From Armigeres subalbatus (lineage: Eukaryota > Arthropoda > Insecta > Diptera > Culicidae): DNA of 64,000 bases. The DNA lies in assembly GCF_024139115.2 (NCBI RefSeq), contig NW_026942517.1:46349-110348 (forward strand), written 5' to 3'. Within the stretch, counting starts at the first letter, position 1. Each line of letters starts with the position of its first letter. Shown here in pieces: positions 11,190-22,577 of the stretch. Made by a program: the position numbers and the translations under genes. The notes below the pieces were generated by a model. It did no database searches. It saw nothing but the letters and a program-made list of their open reading frames with translations, and had not been told where the DNA came from.

Positions 11190-11640
11190 AATTTTCCTCT
11201 CCTAATCCTAAATTGACTGTAAGGACGTGACCAGGTCATGATTTGGAAACTCCGAAGCAAATATACAATAAGAATAACTTTTTTGTATCCCAAGAATATT
11301 ATTTAATTGATGAGCTGTGCATATTTGCTGTTTCTCGGACAATCATGATTAACAATTACGATGTGTACAGTTAATCAAGCTAAGCTCTTCTTTGACTATT
11401 TCCACAATATGTAAGGAACATTGAAGATTTGTGGGCATTTCTAGATCTTCGCATGAAATTTGCAAAAAAATCCAGAACGGGTTGAAAGATCATTAAAATT
11501 GCTGAAAGTTCTTTACTTATGATTGCTTTTAGCTAATACTGACCATAACAGCTGTTCTCATATGCCAAGGACACACAGACAATAGCTCAGTTCGTCGAGC
11601 TGATTGTATATAAGACTATGGGTCTGAGAAATTCTTTCTG
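11190..11640 (-). repeat. Family R copy, minus strand, in the right arm of the 12-kb element
   Basis: Read reversed this matches 34860-35260 and 40190-40600: GAGAACAGC near the left, AACCCGTTCTGGATTTTTTT, GAGCTTAGCTTGATTAACTG, and TTACAGTCAATTTAGGATTA at the right. The outermost part, 11555-11640, pairs inverted with 5150-5240. Confidence 0.7.
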
Positions 11641-12387
11641 AAGTACATATCTTTGTGCATTTCAGAAAGGTGCACAGGATTCTTCTAGTGAGCAAATGTA
11701 TGCTATATATATGTAGACGAATAATCAGAAGGAATAAGTTTTGGCTGTTACGCCCTTTTCAAATATCAATTCTCTATCTGTGTATGCGCTTGGCAGATAT
11801 GGATACATAATTGAGTATCCCACTAAATAAAACAATAAATTTAAGCATTAATTTTCTGATTTTGAATTAGCTCAATACTATAAAACCACGCTGACAAGAC
11901 AACATGAAGTATGCTTCAGCATAATTACATTATTCTTAAGTGAACAAAGGTTTTAAACGAAATTTGATCCGTATATGAAAAATCCCACAATTTCTATATT
12001 TTTTTATACTTTCTGATATGAAAGCGGCATAAATGCTGGGTTATTGCCTTATCGCCAATGGTATATGCGGCAAGAATGCGGTGATTTATCACAGACTGCC
12101 TCTTATGTTATTATAACTCTATTGGTCGTAAAAAAGTTATTTGACTTCGAAAAAGTGAAATCTGAATTTCGTACATAATGTAAAACCAATTTAATCAAAA
12201 TTCCGCGAAAAAAAAAAGAAATTTCGTTTCGTTTCGAAAAATTTCGAATCAAATGAACCTTGTTTTCGTTTCGTTTCGAAGTTTCGAAAGTAAATCCATA
12301 TTTCGTTTCGTTTCGATCCGAATCAACATAGACATTTTAAATTTCGTTTCGTTTCGTTAGGAAAAAGTGTGCTATCGCATACCCTTA

Positions 12388-13226
12388 GAGAAGGTATCTA
12401 AAAATTGTTTTATGTTTTGATTCCAAACTCTGAGTCTACGTCAAGTTTTTTTTAGGTTTTTAATTTTTTTATTCTTTATTATAGTGATTTTTGACTAATT
12501 TACACAGTTCATTACTTGTATCTTCAATTGCTAATGGCTTCCGCAAATAAATGAAAGTAATTATTTTAATAAAATTTTTATTTTCATCAGTGTAGTTGAT
12601 TTTTTTTTGCTGGGGAATCAGAACTGTTATAGACCATGTGGATTATGGAATCAATCATCTGGATGGGCAGACCAAATCTCTCTTATTTTATTCTTCTTCA
12701 TCCTCCACCGCTGCCCTCGCTGCCTCAGCCATCATCGGCCTCTAGTCGTTAACTCCGAGCGATGCGATGGGCGATTGCATCCATCGCAACCGACACCAGA
12801 ATGACAAAAAAATGCGCCCACTTCTTTCATGCATATTCGCAGACCCACCGGCAGTTCTACCGCTGATGACTGCATGCTGCCGTTGTGTACGTAAAAAGCG
12901 AACGAACGAAACGAAAAATGCGCGAGCAAAAAGCACGTCAGTACGCGCTGCTGTCACAAATTTTAATGACTCGCACACGGCAGGCACTGCTTCTTCTATA
13001 CACAAAGAAAATCTTCCGGTAGACCCGAAGGCCCGTGACATACCGAATTCTGATGTCCGTGATAGGAATGCACGGGATTGGTTACATATGAAATGTTTAC
13101 TGCGTTTGACAAGAATTGAAATTTTCAATAGTGTATCGTTAATAATCTTAAGTTTCAATGAAATAGACAAAATGGTGGAGAGTGTCCGAGTCGATTGATA
13201 TATAAATATTAAAAATCCATCGAAAG
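12388..13226. other. Unassigned sequence between the 12-kb and hAT elements
   Basis: No gene is recognised. A segment near 12915-12955 (ATGCGCGAGCAAAAAGCACG and following bases) resembles 62535-62570, which adjoins a decayed gag. It may therefore come from a retrotransposon 5' region. A 143-codon open frame at 12767-13198 has no recognisable domain. Confidence 0.4.
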
Positions 13227-13234
13227 ATAAAGGC
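13227..13234. repeat. hAT target-site duplication, left copy
   Basis: ATAAAGGC occurs here and at 20536-20543, directly abutting the inverted termini TAGTGTTACCAGA and TCTGGTAACACTA. Confidence 0.85.
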
Positions 13235-13571
13235 TAGTGTTACCAGACGTACTCTTTTAAGAGTACATGTACTCTTTTTGAGGCAGAAAAATTATGTACT
13301 CTTCTTTTTCGGAGAAAAAGATAATATGTACTCTTTTTAAATATTGTTAGTACCAATTTGATTTTCAAACTTAACATTGCAAAGTGAATTAATTTCTTTT
13401 AGTTTGGACAAATAAAGTACGATAAGATTGTGTATGTCACGATTTGGTCGCCAGTTTTTTTTCGAGGAATATAAATATAAAAAATTTGGAAAGCCAACAC
13501 GATCACATAAAATATTACCTGGGATTGAATCCAAAAGACAATGCAAAAGTCTCTCACTTATCATCTCTGTA

Positions 13572-13591
13572 TACATACATACATACATACC
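13572..13591. repeat. (CATA)n microsatellite
   Basis: This is a short run of about five CATA tetramers inside the hAT element. Confidence 0.8.
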
Positions 13592-14218
13592 GTGAGAGAT
13601 TTTTTTCGCAAGCTGTCATGATAAAGAACTGAGGCTACACGTCATGATAAGTTTCTTTTAAGAGGCTCCAAACGCGGGAGGCACTAGCTCTAATGATGCT
13701 TTTCAACTTGTTCTACACAGCTGTGCGGTCTCCAACACAAAATGAACGAGAACAAAGCGAGAATCATCACTGTCTATCCGATTCTGTTTTTTTCGCACGA
13801 TTCGATTTCTGCAAACCCTGAACAATAGGGTGGTTCAAAAAATCGATTTTGCTCCACAGTGCTCATCTGATTCTTTACCATGTTCTGAGTGTCCTCTGAA
13901 AATTTGAGCTCATTTGGATTAAAACTGATTTAGCACAAGCTGTTTCAAGTTTGCATGCAAACTAGTATGGGGAAATTTATTTTTTCATTATACTGGTTAT
14001 GACGTTTCCCCATTAAGCGCAGGTTAAAAGAAAACCTACATAGCTAAAAGGGATACTCAACAGCTTTCACCCAACGAAAACCGCATGTTGATTAATCGTC
14101 CCAATAATTAGTAATCGATTTTAAGACAGGTTGCGAATCTTTAGTCATGATCGTTAAACTTCTTTGAGGGCATCACTGAAATGTGCAGTGCAACATAGTA
14201 GCCTGAATTTGTGTGTGT

Positions 14219-14239
14219 TATCTTTCGCGCCACGAGCAG
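14219..14239. repeat. 21-bp TSD, left copy, of the satellite-SINE composite
   Basis: The 21 bases beginning TATCTTTCGCGCCACGAGCA recur exactly at 15691-15711. They bracket the monomer array plus SINE body, indicating one retroposition event. Confidence 0.8.
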
Positions 14240-15057
14240 AGTTCTGTGCGTGATCTCTCATGTTTCGGACAGCAGAACGATCGCGCGGTCGGCCGAATTA
14301 TTGTGTTCTGCATTGCGCGGCCGGTAATAAAATTAATCAGTTCTGTGCGTGATCTCTCATGTTTCGGACAGCAGAACGATCGCGCGGTCGGCCGAATTAT
14401 TGTGTTCTGCATTGCGCGGCCGGTAATAAAATTAATCAGTTCAGTGCGTGATCTCTCTTGTTTCGGACAGCAGAACGATCGCGCGGTCGGCCGAATTATT
14501 GTGTTCTGCATTGCGCGGCCGGTAATAAAATTAATCAGTTCTGTGCGTGATCTCTCTTGTTTCGGACAGCAGAACGATCGCGCGGTCGGCCGAATTATTG
14601 TGTTCTGCATTGCGCGGCCGGTAATAAAATTAATCAGTTCTGTGCGTGATCTCTCTTGTTTCGTACAGCAGAACGATCGCGCGGTCGGCCGAATTATTGT
14701 GTTCTGCATTGCGCGGCCGGTAATAAAATTAATCAGTTCTGTGCGTGATCTCTCTTGTTTCGTACAGCAGAACGATCGCGCGGTCGGCCGAATTATTGTG
14801 TTCTGCATTGCGCGGCCGGTAATAAAATGAATCAGTTCTGTGCGTGATCTCTCATGTTTCGGACAGCAGAACGATCGCGCGGTCGGCCGAATTATTGTGT
14901 TCTGCATTGCGCGGCCGGTAATAAAATTAATCAGTTCAGTGCGTGATCTCTCTTGTTTCGGACAGCAGAACGATCGCGCGGTCGGCCGAATTATTGTGTT
15001 CTGCGTTGCGCGGGCGGCAATAAAATTAATCAGTTCAGTGCGTGATCTCTCTTGTTT
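14240..15057. repeat. Tandem 99-bp monomer array (8.2 copies)
   Basis: Units start at 14240, 14339, 14438 and so on every 99 bp, and a ninth unit is cut short at 15057. Copies differ at a few diagnostic positions (CATG/CTTG, CGGAC/CGTAC, TTCTG/TTCAG). The same variant order recurs in copies 2-3 and 7-8, implying block duplication. The monomer is GC-rich in its centre (CGATCGCGCGGTCGGCCG). As 99 is divisible by 3, long but meaningless open frames appear on both strands. The array abuts the left TSD on one side and the SINE on the other. Confidence 0.95.
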
Positions 15058-15690
15058 AGAGGCGGGCTTGGTAGTCATATGGCTACTGCTTCTGCCTCAT
15101 ACGCAGGAGGTCATGGGCTCAATCCCAGGTCCGTTCCATTCTCCTACTTTTTATCTTTCTCTTTATTTCTTATGTTCTAGCAATCGCTAGAACTGGAAAT
15201 GGACTTCCATACTGTTTCCATTACTATTCCTATACCTTCAACTTGAGTATTCTAACAGTAATCTGCTAGAATTGGAAATGAACTATAGAGCTCGTTTCCC
15301 TACATCCAATTAGAAATTCCATCAGTTACCTTCTCCTATCTATCACATTGGCAGCTCGTTAACCAAGACGGACCCTGCCTCTCCAACCTAACCCAGAAAT
15401 TCCAACAAATTCCGCATGAACTCGTGGCAAGTGCAGAGGTATATTCGGCTTGCAGTGGGCGAGTGATTGCATCATCATTTCCTCCCCCTTCCCTACATTG
15501 ACTTGCATTCTGACGTGGCAGGCGCCAGTATGACCTAACAAATGAGATCACCAGTACTTGTACATTGAAGATGTGTGCTAGTCCCAAGCAAACATCTGTT
15601 GGTTCCCTGTGCAAGAACAGCTGATCTGGTCATAATGGAGTAGCAACTACGAGCAGTCAATCAAGCTCAAGCTCAAGCTCAAGCTCAAGC
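15058..15690 (+). mobile_element. tRNA-derived SINE-like element with (AAGCTC)n tail
   Basis: The head resembles a tRNA gene: a box-A-like region around 15067-15085 and a box-B-like GGGCTCAATCC near 15115, followed by a long unrelated body. It ends in about five AAGCTC repeats (15661-15690) and then the 21-bp TSD. A second, 5'-truncated copy lies at 24389-24859, where box B is closer to consensus (GGGTTCAATCC). Pol III-driven SINE identity is inferred from the boxes. The source LINE for the tail is unknown. Confidence 0.7.
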
Positions 15691-16064
15691 TATCTTTCGC
15701 GCCACGAGCAGCAATGTTGCCTGTTGATGAGTTATGCAATTAGCTCCAGAAAACCACGGTATAGATTAAATTCGATTACTAATTATTGGAACGATTAATT
15801 GAGATGCGGTTTTCACTGAGTGAAAGCTGTTGAGTATTCCTTTTAGCTATGTAGGTTTTCTTTTAACATGCGCTTGATGGGGAAGCGTCATTAACAGTAT
15901 AATGAAAAAATAAATTTTCCCATACTAATTTGCATGCAAACTTGAAACGGCTTGTGCTAAATCAGTTTTAATCCAAATGAGCTCAAATTTTCAGAGTACA
16001 CTCAGAACATGGTAAAGAATCAGACGAGCACTGTGGAGCAAAATCGATTTTTTGAACCACCCTA

Positions 16065-17519
16065 CTGAACATGACACAAACCACCAAACCTAACAAACTC
16101 CAAGTTGAGCCGAGAACATTATCTAACTATGCATTGAAAATGGGAACATTATTTATACGTTCGTTCTCATACTACAGAATGTGTTCATTCAAGCTTTAAA
16201 ACCTGATGCTCAGATATCAGACAGTTTCAAACACCATTTTGCCTATAGAGAGTTGATCTTTTCAATTTGTCCAAAAAAATTGTAAATATTAGATAGTTTC
16301 ATAGGGTTTTATTCTATGAATAGTTCTTCTCTTATATCTAGGAGATTTTTTTTTCAAATGGTCTGTGTTTGCTATTCAATTTTTTATTACAAAAAATGTG
16401 TTGAAAATAATTAATAATTATTAATACTTACACTTTCAGGGATACAATTTCATGCTTCAAATATAAGAGAAATATTCTACGAAATGAGTCGGCCTATGGT
16501 CGAAAATCTCGTTATTAAAGATAATAAGGCCGATACAAATATTAAATTTATTTTATGTCCGACAGTTCTTGAAATGTTCGAGGGGGGGAATAAAAAATAA
16601 CAAGGAAACGAAAAAAAAGTCCAAAATGCAATTATTCCATGGAAAATTTTAAATTTTAATGATAGCAAAGAATGTTTAGAAAAAGCATAGCAAAGAATAT
16701 GAATATTTGCAAAATAATTATTCAGTAGTGAATTTAGCATAAACTTTATATAATTAAAAAAATGCTGGAACTTGTTTTTATAGAAACTTCTGATGAACTC
16801 TAAGTAAACTGTTGAATCCATAACATCAAAGTACTGCTAGAATTATAAGCTTTTGTTTTTAAGTCAAGTATTAAACTCAAACTAGTTGAATCAATAGGGG
16901 CAATAATGGTCAGATGTACTTCTGAAATCACAGATGTGTTGTTTTAATATGGCTGTTTCATGACGTTCTTGCATACGCTCGGAATTGCATACTTCAGGGA
17001 CTATACGGAATACTTAGGTGATGTTTGAAGTAGAATCGGTGAAGCACGCCATATCAGCATGACCACGATCCTAAAATTATTGGAATATCATGCTACTTGT
17101 TAGCGGCATAGACGCGACCTCGGACAAACCCGTAGAGAGGATGCAATAGTCGTAAGGGATCATTTCGGCTCATGGACGGCGATTGTTGCCTGGGCGCTTC
17201 CTGACCCCCATACGATCTGAGATGTCGATCTGAGATGTTTTCTCAGGCGTCTGGTTACAGATTTTCGTTTACCTTACTCCAAGCAAAGGTACGATACACT
17301 GAAAATAACCTTGCTTTTTGAGAGTCACAGTTCCAATTGATTTATGAAAAATAAAACATTCTTCCAAACAGTTTCAAAATAAATCTCTATTGCTTTGAAA
17401 AAATAGCTAATCAAAGTTACACGATAGGTCATATGGCACATTGGTTTCCTTCTCAGCCCCATGTATTTGTGGTATTTATAAACTGGCTCACTCTTGTGTT
17501 CTGAGCACTTTTTGGGGGA
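16065..17519. other. AT-rich interior of the hAT element, nothing recognised
   Basis: Only low-complexity AT-rich open frames are present, such as 16477-16821 on the minus strand. A slightly GC-richer patch lies at 17040-17220 without recognisable motifs. Confidence 0.4.
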
Positions 17520-18640
17520 CATAGGGCCAACGTAAAAGATCTCCATCCTTGAATTGGGCCCTGATTCCTATAGATTTCATTTATTTCTCTGTTAGGGTTT
17601 CGTCGCCAGAAGATCCTAGGTCTGCCGCTGCTGCGATGTCCTGCCGTCTCCGCTCTTATGTGGTGTATGGCAGGCCTACATCACACTGTGGAGTTGCTGT
17701 TGATATCGGATTTCGATTCAGAATCTAGTTGAGGCCACCAGGTTCGAGCTGTAAAACGTTGACATCGGTTGATGAATACTTGCAAATCTATGTGATCTCT
17801 GCTAATACGCACCAGTACGTATAACATCACAGATTTCACGTTAGAGTTAAGTATTCGGGGTTTGGTGCATTGACCGCCCAACGTTGACTGAATTTGGTTT
17901 TCGACCTACTCCACTGTTTTCCTGGCTACCGTGAAGTTGGATTTGTTTAAATCGAATGATTCGGTGTTGTTGAAGTTGATGAGGGGAGTGTTCAACCAGG
18001 TCATTCAGTTTACTCCACTGTTGCGTTAGTACTGAAGTATCGTCATCTGGATCGAGGTAGTACGATTGCTCTATGCCTATGGTGGTGGGCTGCTAGAGCG
18101 ACTTTGTCGATTACTATGGGCAACAGCAACAGAGACATAATAGATCCAGCCTTGCCACACTTAAGCGATTATATTATGCTGGACTCTGGATTTTGTATAG
18201 GCCTCCCTTGCTTCTAAGGACGCCCTCAAAGGCTTTTCCGTGGTCAATCAGTACCAAATGGAGGGATTCTTGAAATTCATTGACCTGCTCCAGGATGATG
18301 CAAACCATGATAGTATGGTTCTCACATGATCATCCGGGCGAAATCTTGCCTGCTGCCGTCGGAGAATTATCAGCCTTCCCTTATATCTGAATTAGGATAA
18401 GTCGTCAAAAATCGAAGAAGTTGTTCTAAGTGGTCGAGCCAACGTTTCAGCTGATTCGGTTTCAGTTGAATCGGTGAGTGACTGACATGTCGCGTCTTTC
18501 CCTGGCATCCACGGATTTCACGGCATCGTGAAATACCGTAGAGGAGGCGATTATCGCCGGTTGTTGCGGCTTTTCTACCATCGTTGACCGGGGAGTCCAC
18601 CCGCCTCCGCTTCTCCTGTCTGCAGCCAATAACTTTCCTA
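17520..18640 (-). pseudogene. Decayed RTE fragment, minus strand
   Basis: This is a degenerate copy of the 1.1-5.0 kb RTE family. The C-terminal block near 17681-17881 has a QVFINRCQRF region as in the RTE at 1.4 kb. The RT region at 18200-18350 and the linker at 18370-18600 correspond to about 2120-2900 of the other copy. Many stops and deletions are present and no 5' region is seen. It lies head to head with the plus-strand fragment that follows. Confidence 0.7.
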
Positions 18641-18769
18641 GAGTATTTGGCTCATCTGGAAATGAATCATCTGAAAATGGGGACGGTGGCTTCTTGAGTC
18701 CGTAATAAACGCAGCGATGATTTCGTGTTTGACTATTATCTTTTAATTGGCAAGACAACGACAACGCAT

Positions 18770-20110
18770 TTCCAGAACTCAGCGGCAGGAAAATTCACTC
18801 GGGTGTCGATTTACCATAGACCGACCAGAAGATCCAGCTGTGAAGAGATCGTTAGTTGAAGAATATGGAACTCAGATAGTGAATGTTCCTGAAAGTGGAA
18901 GCGTAGAATAGAAGTGGGCGGCGAAGAATACTTTTATTGAAACCGGAGAGATCAACTTGGATGAGCTGCGCACTTAGCGAATAGAATGGATTACAAATGT
19001 AACCCGACTGGAGATTGAGAAGCGTATAGAATCAAAGACTGAGGAACGGGAAGAATCAGAGGAGTAAAGTACGAGTCCCATCTACGGTCTGTATCTCTGT
19101 AAGTGGGAGTCAGGCGTTGCTGCAGACAGGACAGTCTGGCGTGGGTGGACATCCTAGCCGATGAAAAAACATGGCTGCAACAACCGAAGATTATCGCCTC
19201 GCTGACTTGGAAAGCTGGAATGTTGATTCGATCACTTCGAGCAGCATCTTCAAGTCTCAGCCAGCATTCTACAAAAAGCAGCCATCCGAAGCAGGAAATC
19301 TAAAGCGGCCCCAAGGTCGATCGGCAGTCGGCGGATAAAATCTGTTTGGCGCCCAGGGATGCAATGTATTTTCAAATAGGGTCAGAGCTTTGTCTGACTT
19401 CGTTCGGGTTATCGTATGTGAGGCAAGGATACATTTCATCTGCACTGTTACTTCTCAGCATAATCGAAATGATCTTGGTGGGTGCGATTGACATGATTTG
19501 GCGAATGAACACGAAACGTTTTATTAGTACTGCGATTGAGAAAATTATTTTGAGCTTTTTAGTGGAATGTCTTCACTTGTCATAAGACGAGGTTGTACAA
19601 TCCCATTTAATTCCACCACTCAATTGTACCTTGACAGATACGTATTTCGACCTCAACAGTAAGGTCGTCCTCAGTGTCTCGTACTTGACTCGACTTAGTC
19701 GACATCAACGCCCACAGGACCAGGTGGTTGAGTGTCAACGGGAAAAGCCCCTCAAACTTAGTAGCCGGACAATCGAAGGACTTCAATATCTTGACAGTCT
19801 GATATCATCAGATGACGAAATTGAGATTAACAGGGAACCATGAGTCAGAAAGGCTGGGGCTACCTTTGCGAGTTTTCGAAATATTTGAGACCCAACCGGG
19901 ATCCACGCACCAAAATTCGAATATACTACTCTATCGTGAAGCGTGTTGTGTTTAGGCAAAGATAACACAGATGATGTCTAAAATTTATAATTCAAACGGC
20001 CTTTGAGTGCCGAGCAACATAAAAGCCATAACAACAGATGTTCGAAAACGTGGATGGAAATGGGTCGGCCATATATTGCAAGGGGGCTTAGACGGAATCT
20101 GTAAGGAAAG
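18770..20110 (+). pseudogene. Decayed RTE fragment, plus strand
   Basis: This begins with linker sequence similar to the region around 3200 of the first RTE, then the AWVDILAD block near 19135. It continues with an RT-like block near 19430-19500 (VRQGYISSALL, MILVGAID) and the GLQYLDS block near 19770, ending with a WKWVGHI block near 20060. A ~150-bp segment at about 19540-19690 interrupts the RT and contains a TTTCGACCTCAACAGTAAGG repeat-like sequence. Stops and frameshifts are numerous. Confidence 0.7.
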
Positions 20111-20535
20111 GATATATAATATTTAAGCCGATATATGCTCGTAATTTAATTTAAAATACTCTTGGGGCACATTTATAATCTCTAAATGTTATATTTCGTA
20201 TCAATATAAAAACAGTGATGCATAAAGTTCAGAATTCAAAAAAATAAAATAAAACATAAAAAAAAATTTTTTTCGCCCCCTCAATTTTTTGGAAAAGTTG
20301 AAGGGGGGGTGACATAAAATAAATTTAATATTTGCACCACGCGAGAAATGATGAAATGGTCATTCAAATCCAGGTGTTTGGAATAGGAATCATGTTTGGA
20401 ATTTGAGTCAAAACGGTACAATATCGAAATTGAATTGTAAATTTAAAAAAAAAATCATGGATTGTACTCTTTTGTTCTCTATTTTCACTATTTGTAAATG
20501 TACTCTTTTAGGTCAAACCGAATCTGGTAACACTA
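20111..20535. repeat. Right subterminal region of the hAT element
   Basis: This is AT-rich, with a CCCCCTCAATTTTTTGG/AAGGGGGGG inverted motif near 20275-20312 and the right-end GTACTCTTTT motifs near 20465 and 20500. Noncoding. Confidence 0.55.
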
Positions 20536-20543
20536 ATAAAGGC

Positions 20544-21699
20544 GCTAGTAGCGTTCAAAATCTTCCCTTCCAGCGTAACGCTCTCGATTTCCAAACATCT
20601 AAATGACACCCAGTATAGTAAAGAAAAGACGAAAGTCCTACGTCAAAAAATGACTTCAAGAATCAAATAATATTTAAGTTTTTCTCGGAAGATAGAGTAG
20701 CCTTTTGGAATATATGATCGCCGAGTCCGAGACGAAGGGTTCGCTGGCGGTTGAAGTCGGCTTGACTGTTTGTATTTTTTGAATATGCATTAAGTTTAGA
20801 CAGTTGCTAGGATTGCATTCAATACCCTAGTGACGAAAGATGGAAGATGCGCAGTAGAATCGTACTGAGCCCATAACCTATTGGATATATGGGAACTCCC
20901 TCACAAAGAAAACACAATACTAGAGTATCCTCCAACCCATGACAGGCTCTAATTGATACTTTTGCCAAGAGCTGCAGCTCTTCCTAATCTTGAACAGATC
21001 GTTTCCTAATCTTGATGTGAATCTTTAATGTATCGTTATCGCCGATAAAGTTTATTGTATTCAACGTAATCGCTTGCTGCGATAAAGATGAATCAACTCA
21101 GTTATTATTGGAGTTCTATAATTTAACGTAAGTTCATCGATCATTTGACGATAATGGGGTTAATAGATTATGTGATTAAAGTGGGTATAAAATTTTGACA
21201 GAAGCCAAGAATTGGACATATTGATTGCAGCCTGTTGAACAAAGTTGATTTTGATCGAAGCGATACACCAAAAAGAAATTAGGCACAGCATCGGGGTCGG
21301 ACCACTTGTACTTGCGCAAGTGCAGGACAGTTTGTTGTACGAACGTCGATTGAAAGGACATTAATTTGATCAAGAATTGTTCTGGAGGCAAGAAACTCAG
21401 GAAGACTTACTCAATGTTGGGCGGCGCCAGGAGATTAGCAAGGCGAATATCAGCAAATGTACACAACCTCGCTGTAGACGGGAGATGGGTAGGAAGCAGG
21501 CTCCAAATAGATGTAGCTGATCTTGTACTGTAGATACTTGTCGTTTAATTAATAGAGAGCTGTAGCTGCTGGAAAAAGCATCAGTCAGTAGCCCTCCATT
21601 GAGAGGTATAGGGGAATCTAATATTTTTTGTGAAGGTGTTCTATTAACTATCTCCGATATTTTTATGTCTGTTCCTCTCTTACTAATTTAATAATAAGA
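20544..21699. other. Unassigned sequence
   Basis: No coding or repeat family was recognised. A 71-codon minus-strand frame at 21176-21391 has no motif I know. Confidence 0.35.
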
Positions 21700-21771
21700 T
21701 GATATCGATTGTGCATCACAAAGAACCTTGGCTCCGTATACATGCCTGAGCCTACAAACAACTTAAAAAAA
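21700..21771 (+). mobile_element. 5'-truncated 3' end of an I-clade element
   Basis: CATCACAAAGAA, TGGCTCCGTA and GCCTGAGCCTAC, then an A-rich tail, match the 3' UTR end of the I-clade element at 34020-34100. This is a very short retroposed fragment. Confidence 0.6.
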
Positions 21772-22575
21772 ATCATGTCTAATGGGAGGTATAAAAATAT
21801 GATATGAGTTTATCACCTAAGTTGGGTTTCGCGTTCAAAACAAATAACTTTTGTAAGAAGAAAAATTAACTGTTTGCGAACCGGAAATGAAACAGTATTT
21901 TTTGTCCCGGGTATCCGGGTAGTGCTGCGTAATAATCCCCGGAGGGGAGTTTTGAGAAGGAAGAACTCGAGCAGACCCGAAATCGGGCTAAGCAGACGAC
22001 GCTCGCCAAGGGCTTTTCGTGTCCAGAAGGAGCAAAACCAATCACCGAGGAACGATTACCCACGGCGAGGGACGAGTCCAACAAGGTGATTCTGGTGGAT
22101 GTACCGGAGGGCGGCTTACGAACCTAAAAAAAACTACGTCCGGACCGTTTTCCAAGAGTCTCCCATGTGGTTGGTGGCCATTGTGGAAATTTGAAGAATC
22201 TACGTTGAACGAGGAACCAAATCACTATCGGAAAGTTTCGGCGAGCCCCGTGCTGGTTCGTGAGCCTGACGCAATTTCCACACCACACGCAACGGATAGC
22301 GGTGGCCAACGCTATGGAGGTGAGGGTCTAGTAAGGTCCGAGGGCTTGCGCCGCTTGTTAGCGCCCAAAATCCGATGAGCCACCGTCCCGTTAGCGAGCG
22401 CGCTGAACGTCGAGACGCCCCAAATTCCGAATAGGTCCAACCTAAAACAACGTATACTGCCAGCTCCCTGTCAGTCGCCGCCTACACCTCCCTTCTCTCT
22501 GCATACGAATTCATCGATGGGCCTCACCAGATCCTGCTCGACCGCAAAGAAGCTCAACAAATCAAAAGATGTAAA
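21772..22575. other. GC-richer unassigned stretch
   Basis: 21860-22560 is richer in GC than its surroundings, with basic open frames (21874-22089 and 22019-22378, plus strand). It could be the 5' leader of a retrotransposon. There is no zinc knuckle, RT or protease motif, so I leave it unassigned. Confidence 0.35.
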
Positions 22576-22577
22576 TA

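Larger units (their letters stand above)
349..12385. mobile_element. Large foldback-like transposon (~12 kb) with long imperfect TIRs
   Basis: AGGGTATGCGATA starts at 349 and its reverse complement ends at 12385, each bordered by TA (347-348, 12386-12387). The inverted similarity continues for over 700 bp: 349-1060, resuming at about 5150-5240 after a later retrotransposon insertion, pairs with about 11555-12385. The outer ~170 bp of each arm is rich in CGAAACGAAA motifs. No transposase is recognisable inside, so it looks non-autonomous. The present length is inflated by the RTE insertion and the minisatellite. TA flanks suggest a Tc1/mariner-like mechanism, but the outer boundary could be a few bases different. 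Confidence 0.6.
13828..16062. mobile_element. Foldback MITE with ~300-bp TIRs, interrupted by a retroposon
   Basis: GGGTGGTTCAAAAAATCGAT opens at 13828 and its complement closes at 16062, with TA at 13826-13827 and 16063-16064. The inverted similarity runs through 13828-14130 against 15745-16062. Subtracting the inserted satellite-SINE composite leaves about 0.76 kb. It has no coding capacity. The TA flank suggests a Tc1/mariner-related mechanism. Confidence 0.8.
13235..20535. mobile_element. hAT-superfamily element remnant, 7.3 kb, expanded by later insertions
   Basis: The TIRs are TAGTGTTACCAGA (13235) and its reverse complement (ending 20535), with a perfect 8-bp TSD. Subterminal GTACTCTTTT motifs recur about four to five times within 13255-13345 and again at about 20465 and 20505. 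hAT transposases are known to bind such repeated subterminal motifs. No transposase is recognisable in between. The interior is occupied by a foldback MITE, a satellite-SINE composite and two decayed RTE copies. The original element was probably a short non-autonomous hAT. Confidence 0.8.

Noticed and set aside
12767..13198. 143-codon open frame as a host gene
   Set aside because: No known domain, an overlapping open frame on the other strand, and part of the DNA recurs next to a decayed gag at 62.5 kb.
14240..15057. CRISPR-like or centromeric satellite interpretation
   Set aside because: Units are contiguous without spacers and the array is short and bounded by a retroposon TSD. The genome is clearly eukaryotic.
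15058..15140. True tRNA gene
   Set aside because: It has box-like sequences but no cloverleaf I can fold convincingly, and it is fused to a long repeated body with a tail. The same applies to 24389 and to the Feilai head at 35401.
14213..15190. Long open frames on both strands with a 33-residue repeat
   Set aside because: They are artefacts of the 99-bp monomer (divisible by 3). Both strands are equally open and the frames run into a SINE.
16477..16821. 114-codon minus-strand frame resembling a membrane protein
   Set aside because: The Phe/Ile/Leu-rich composition is what AT-rich noncoding DNA gives, and no neighbouring feature supports it.
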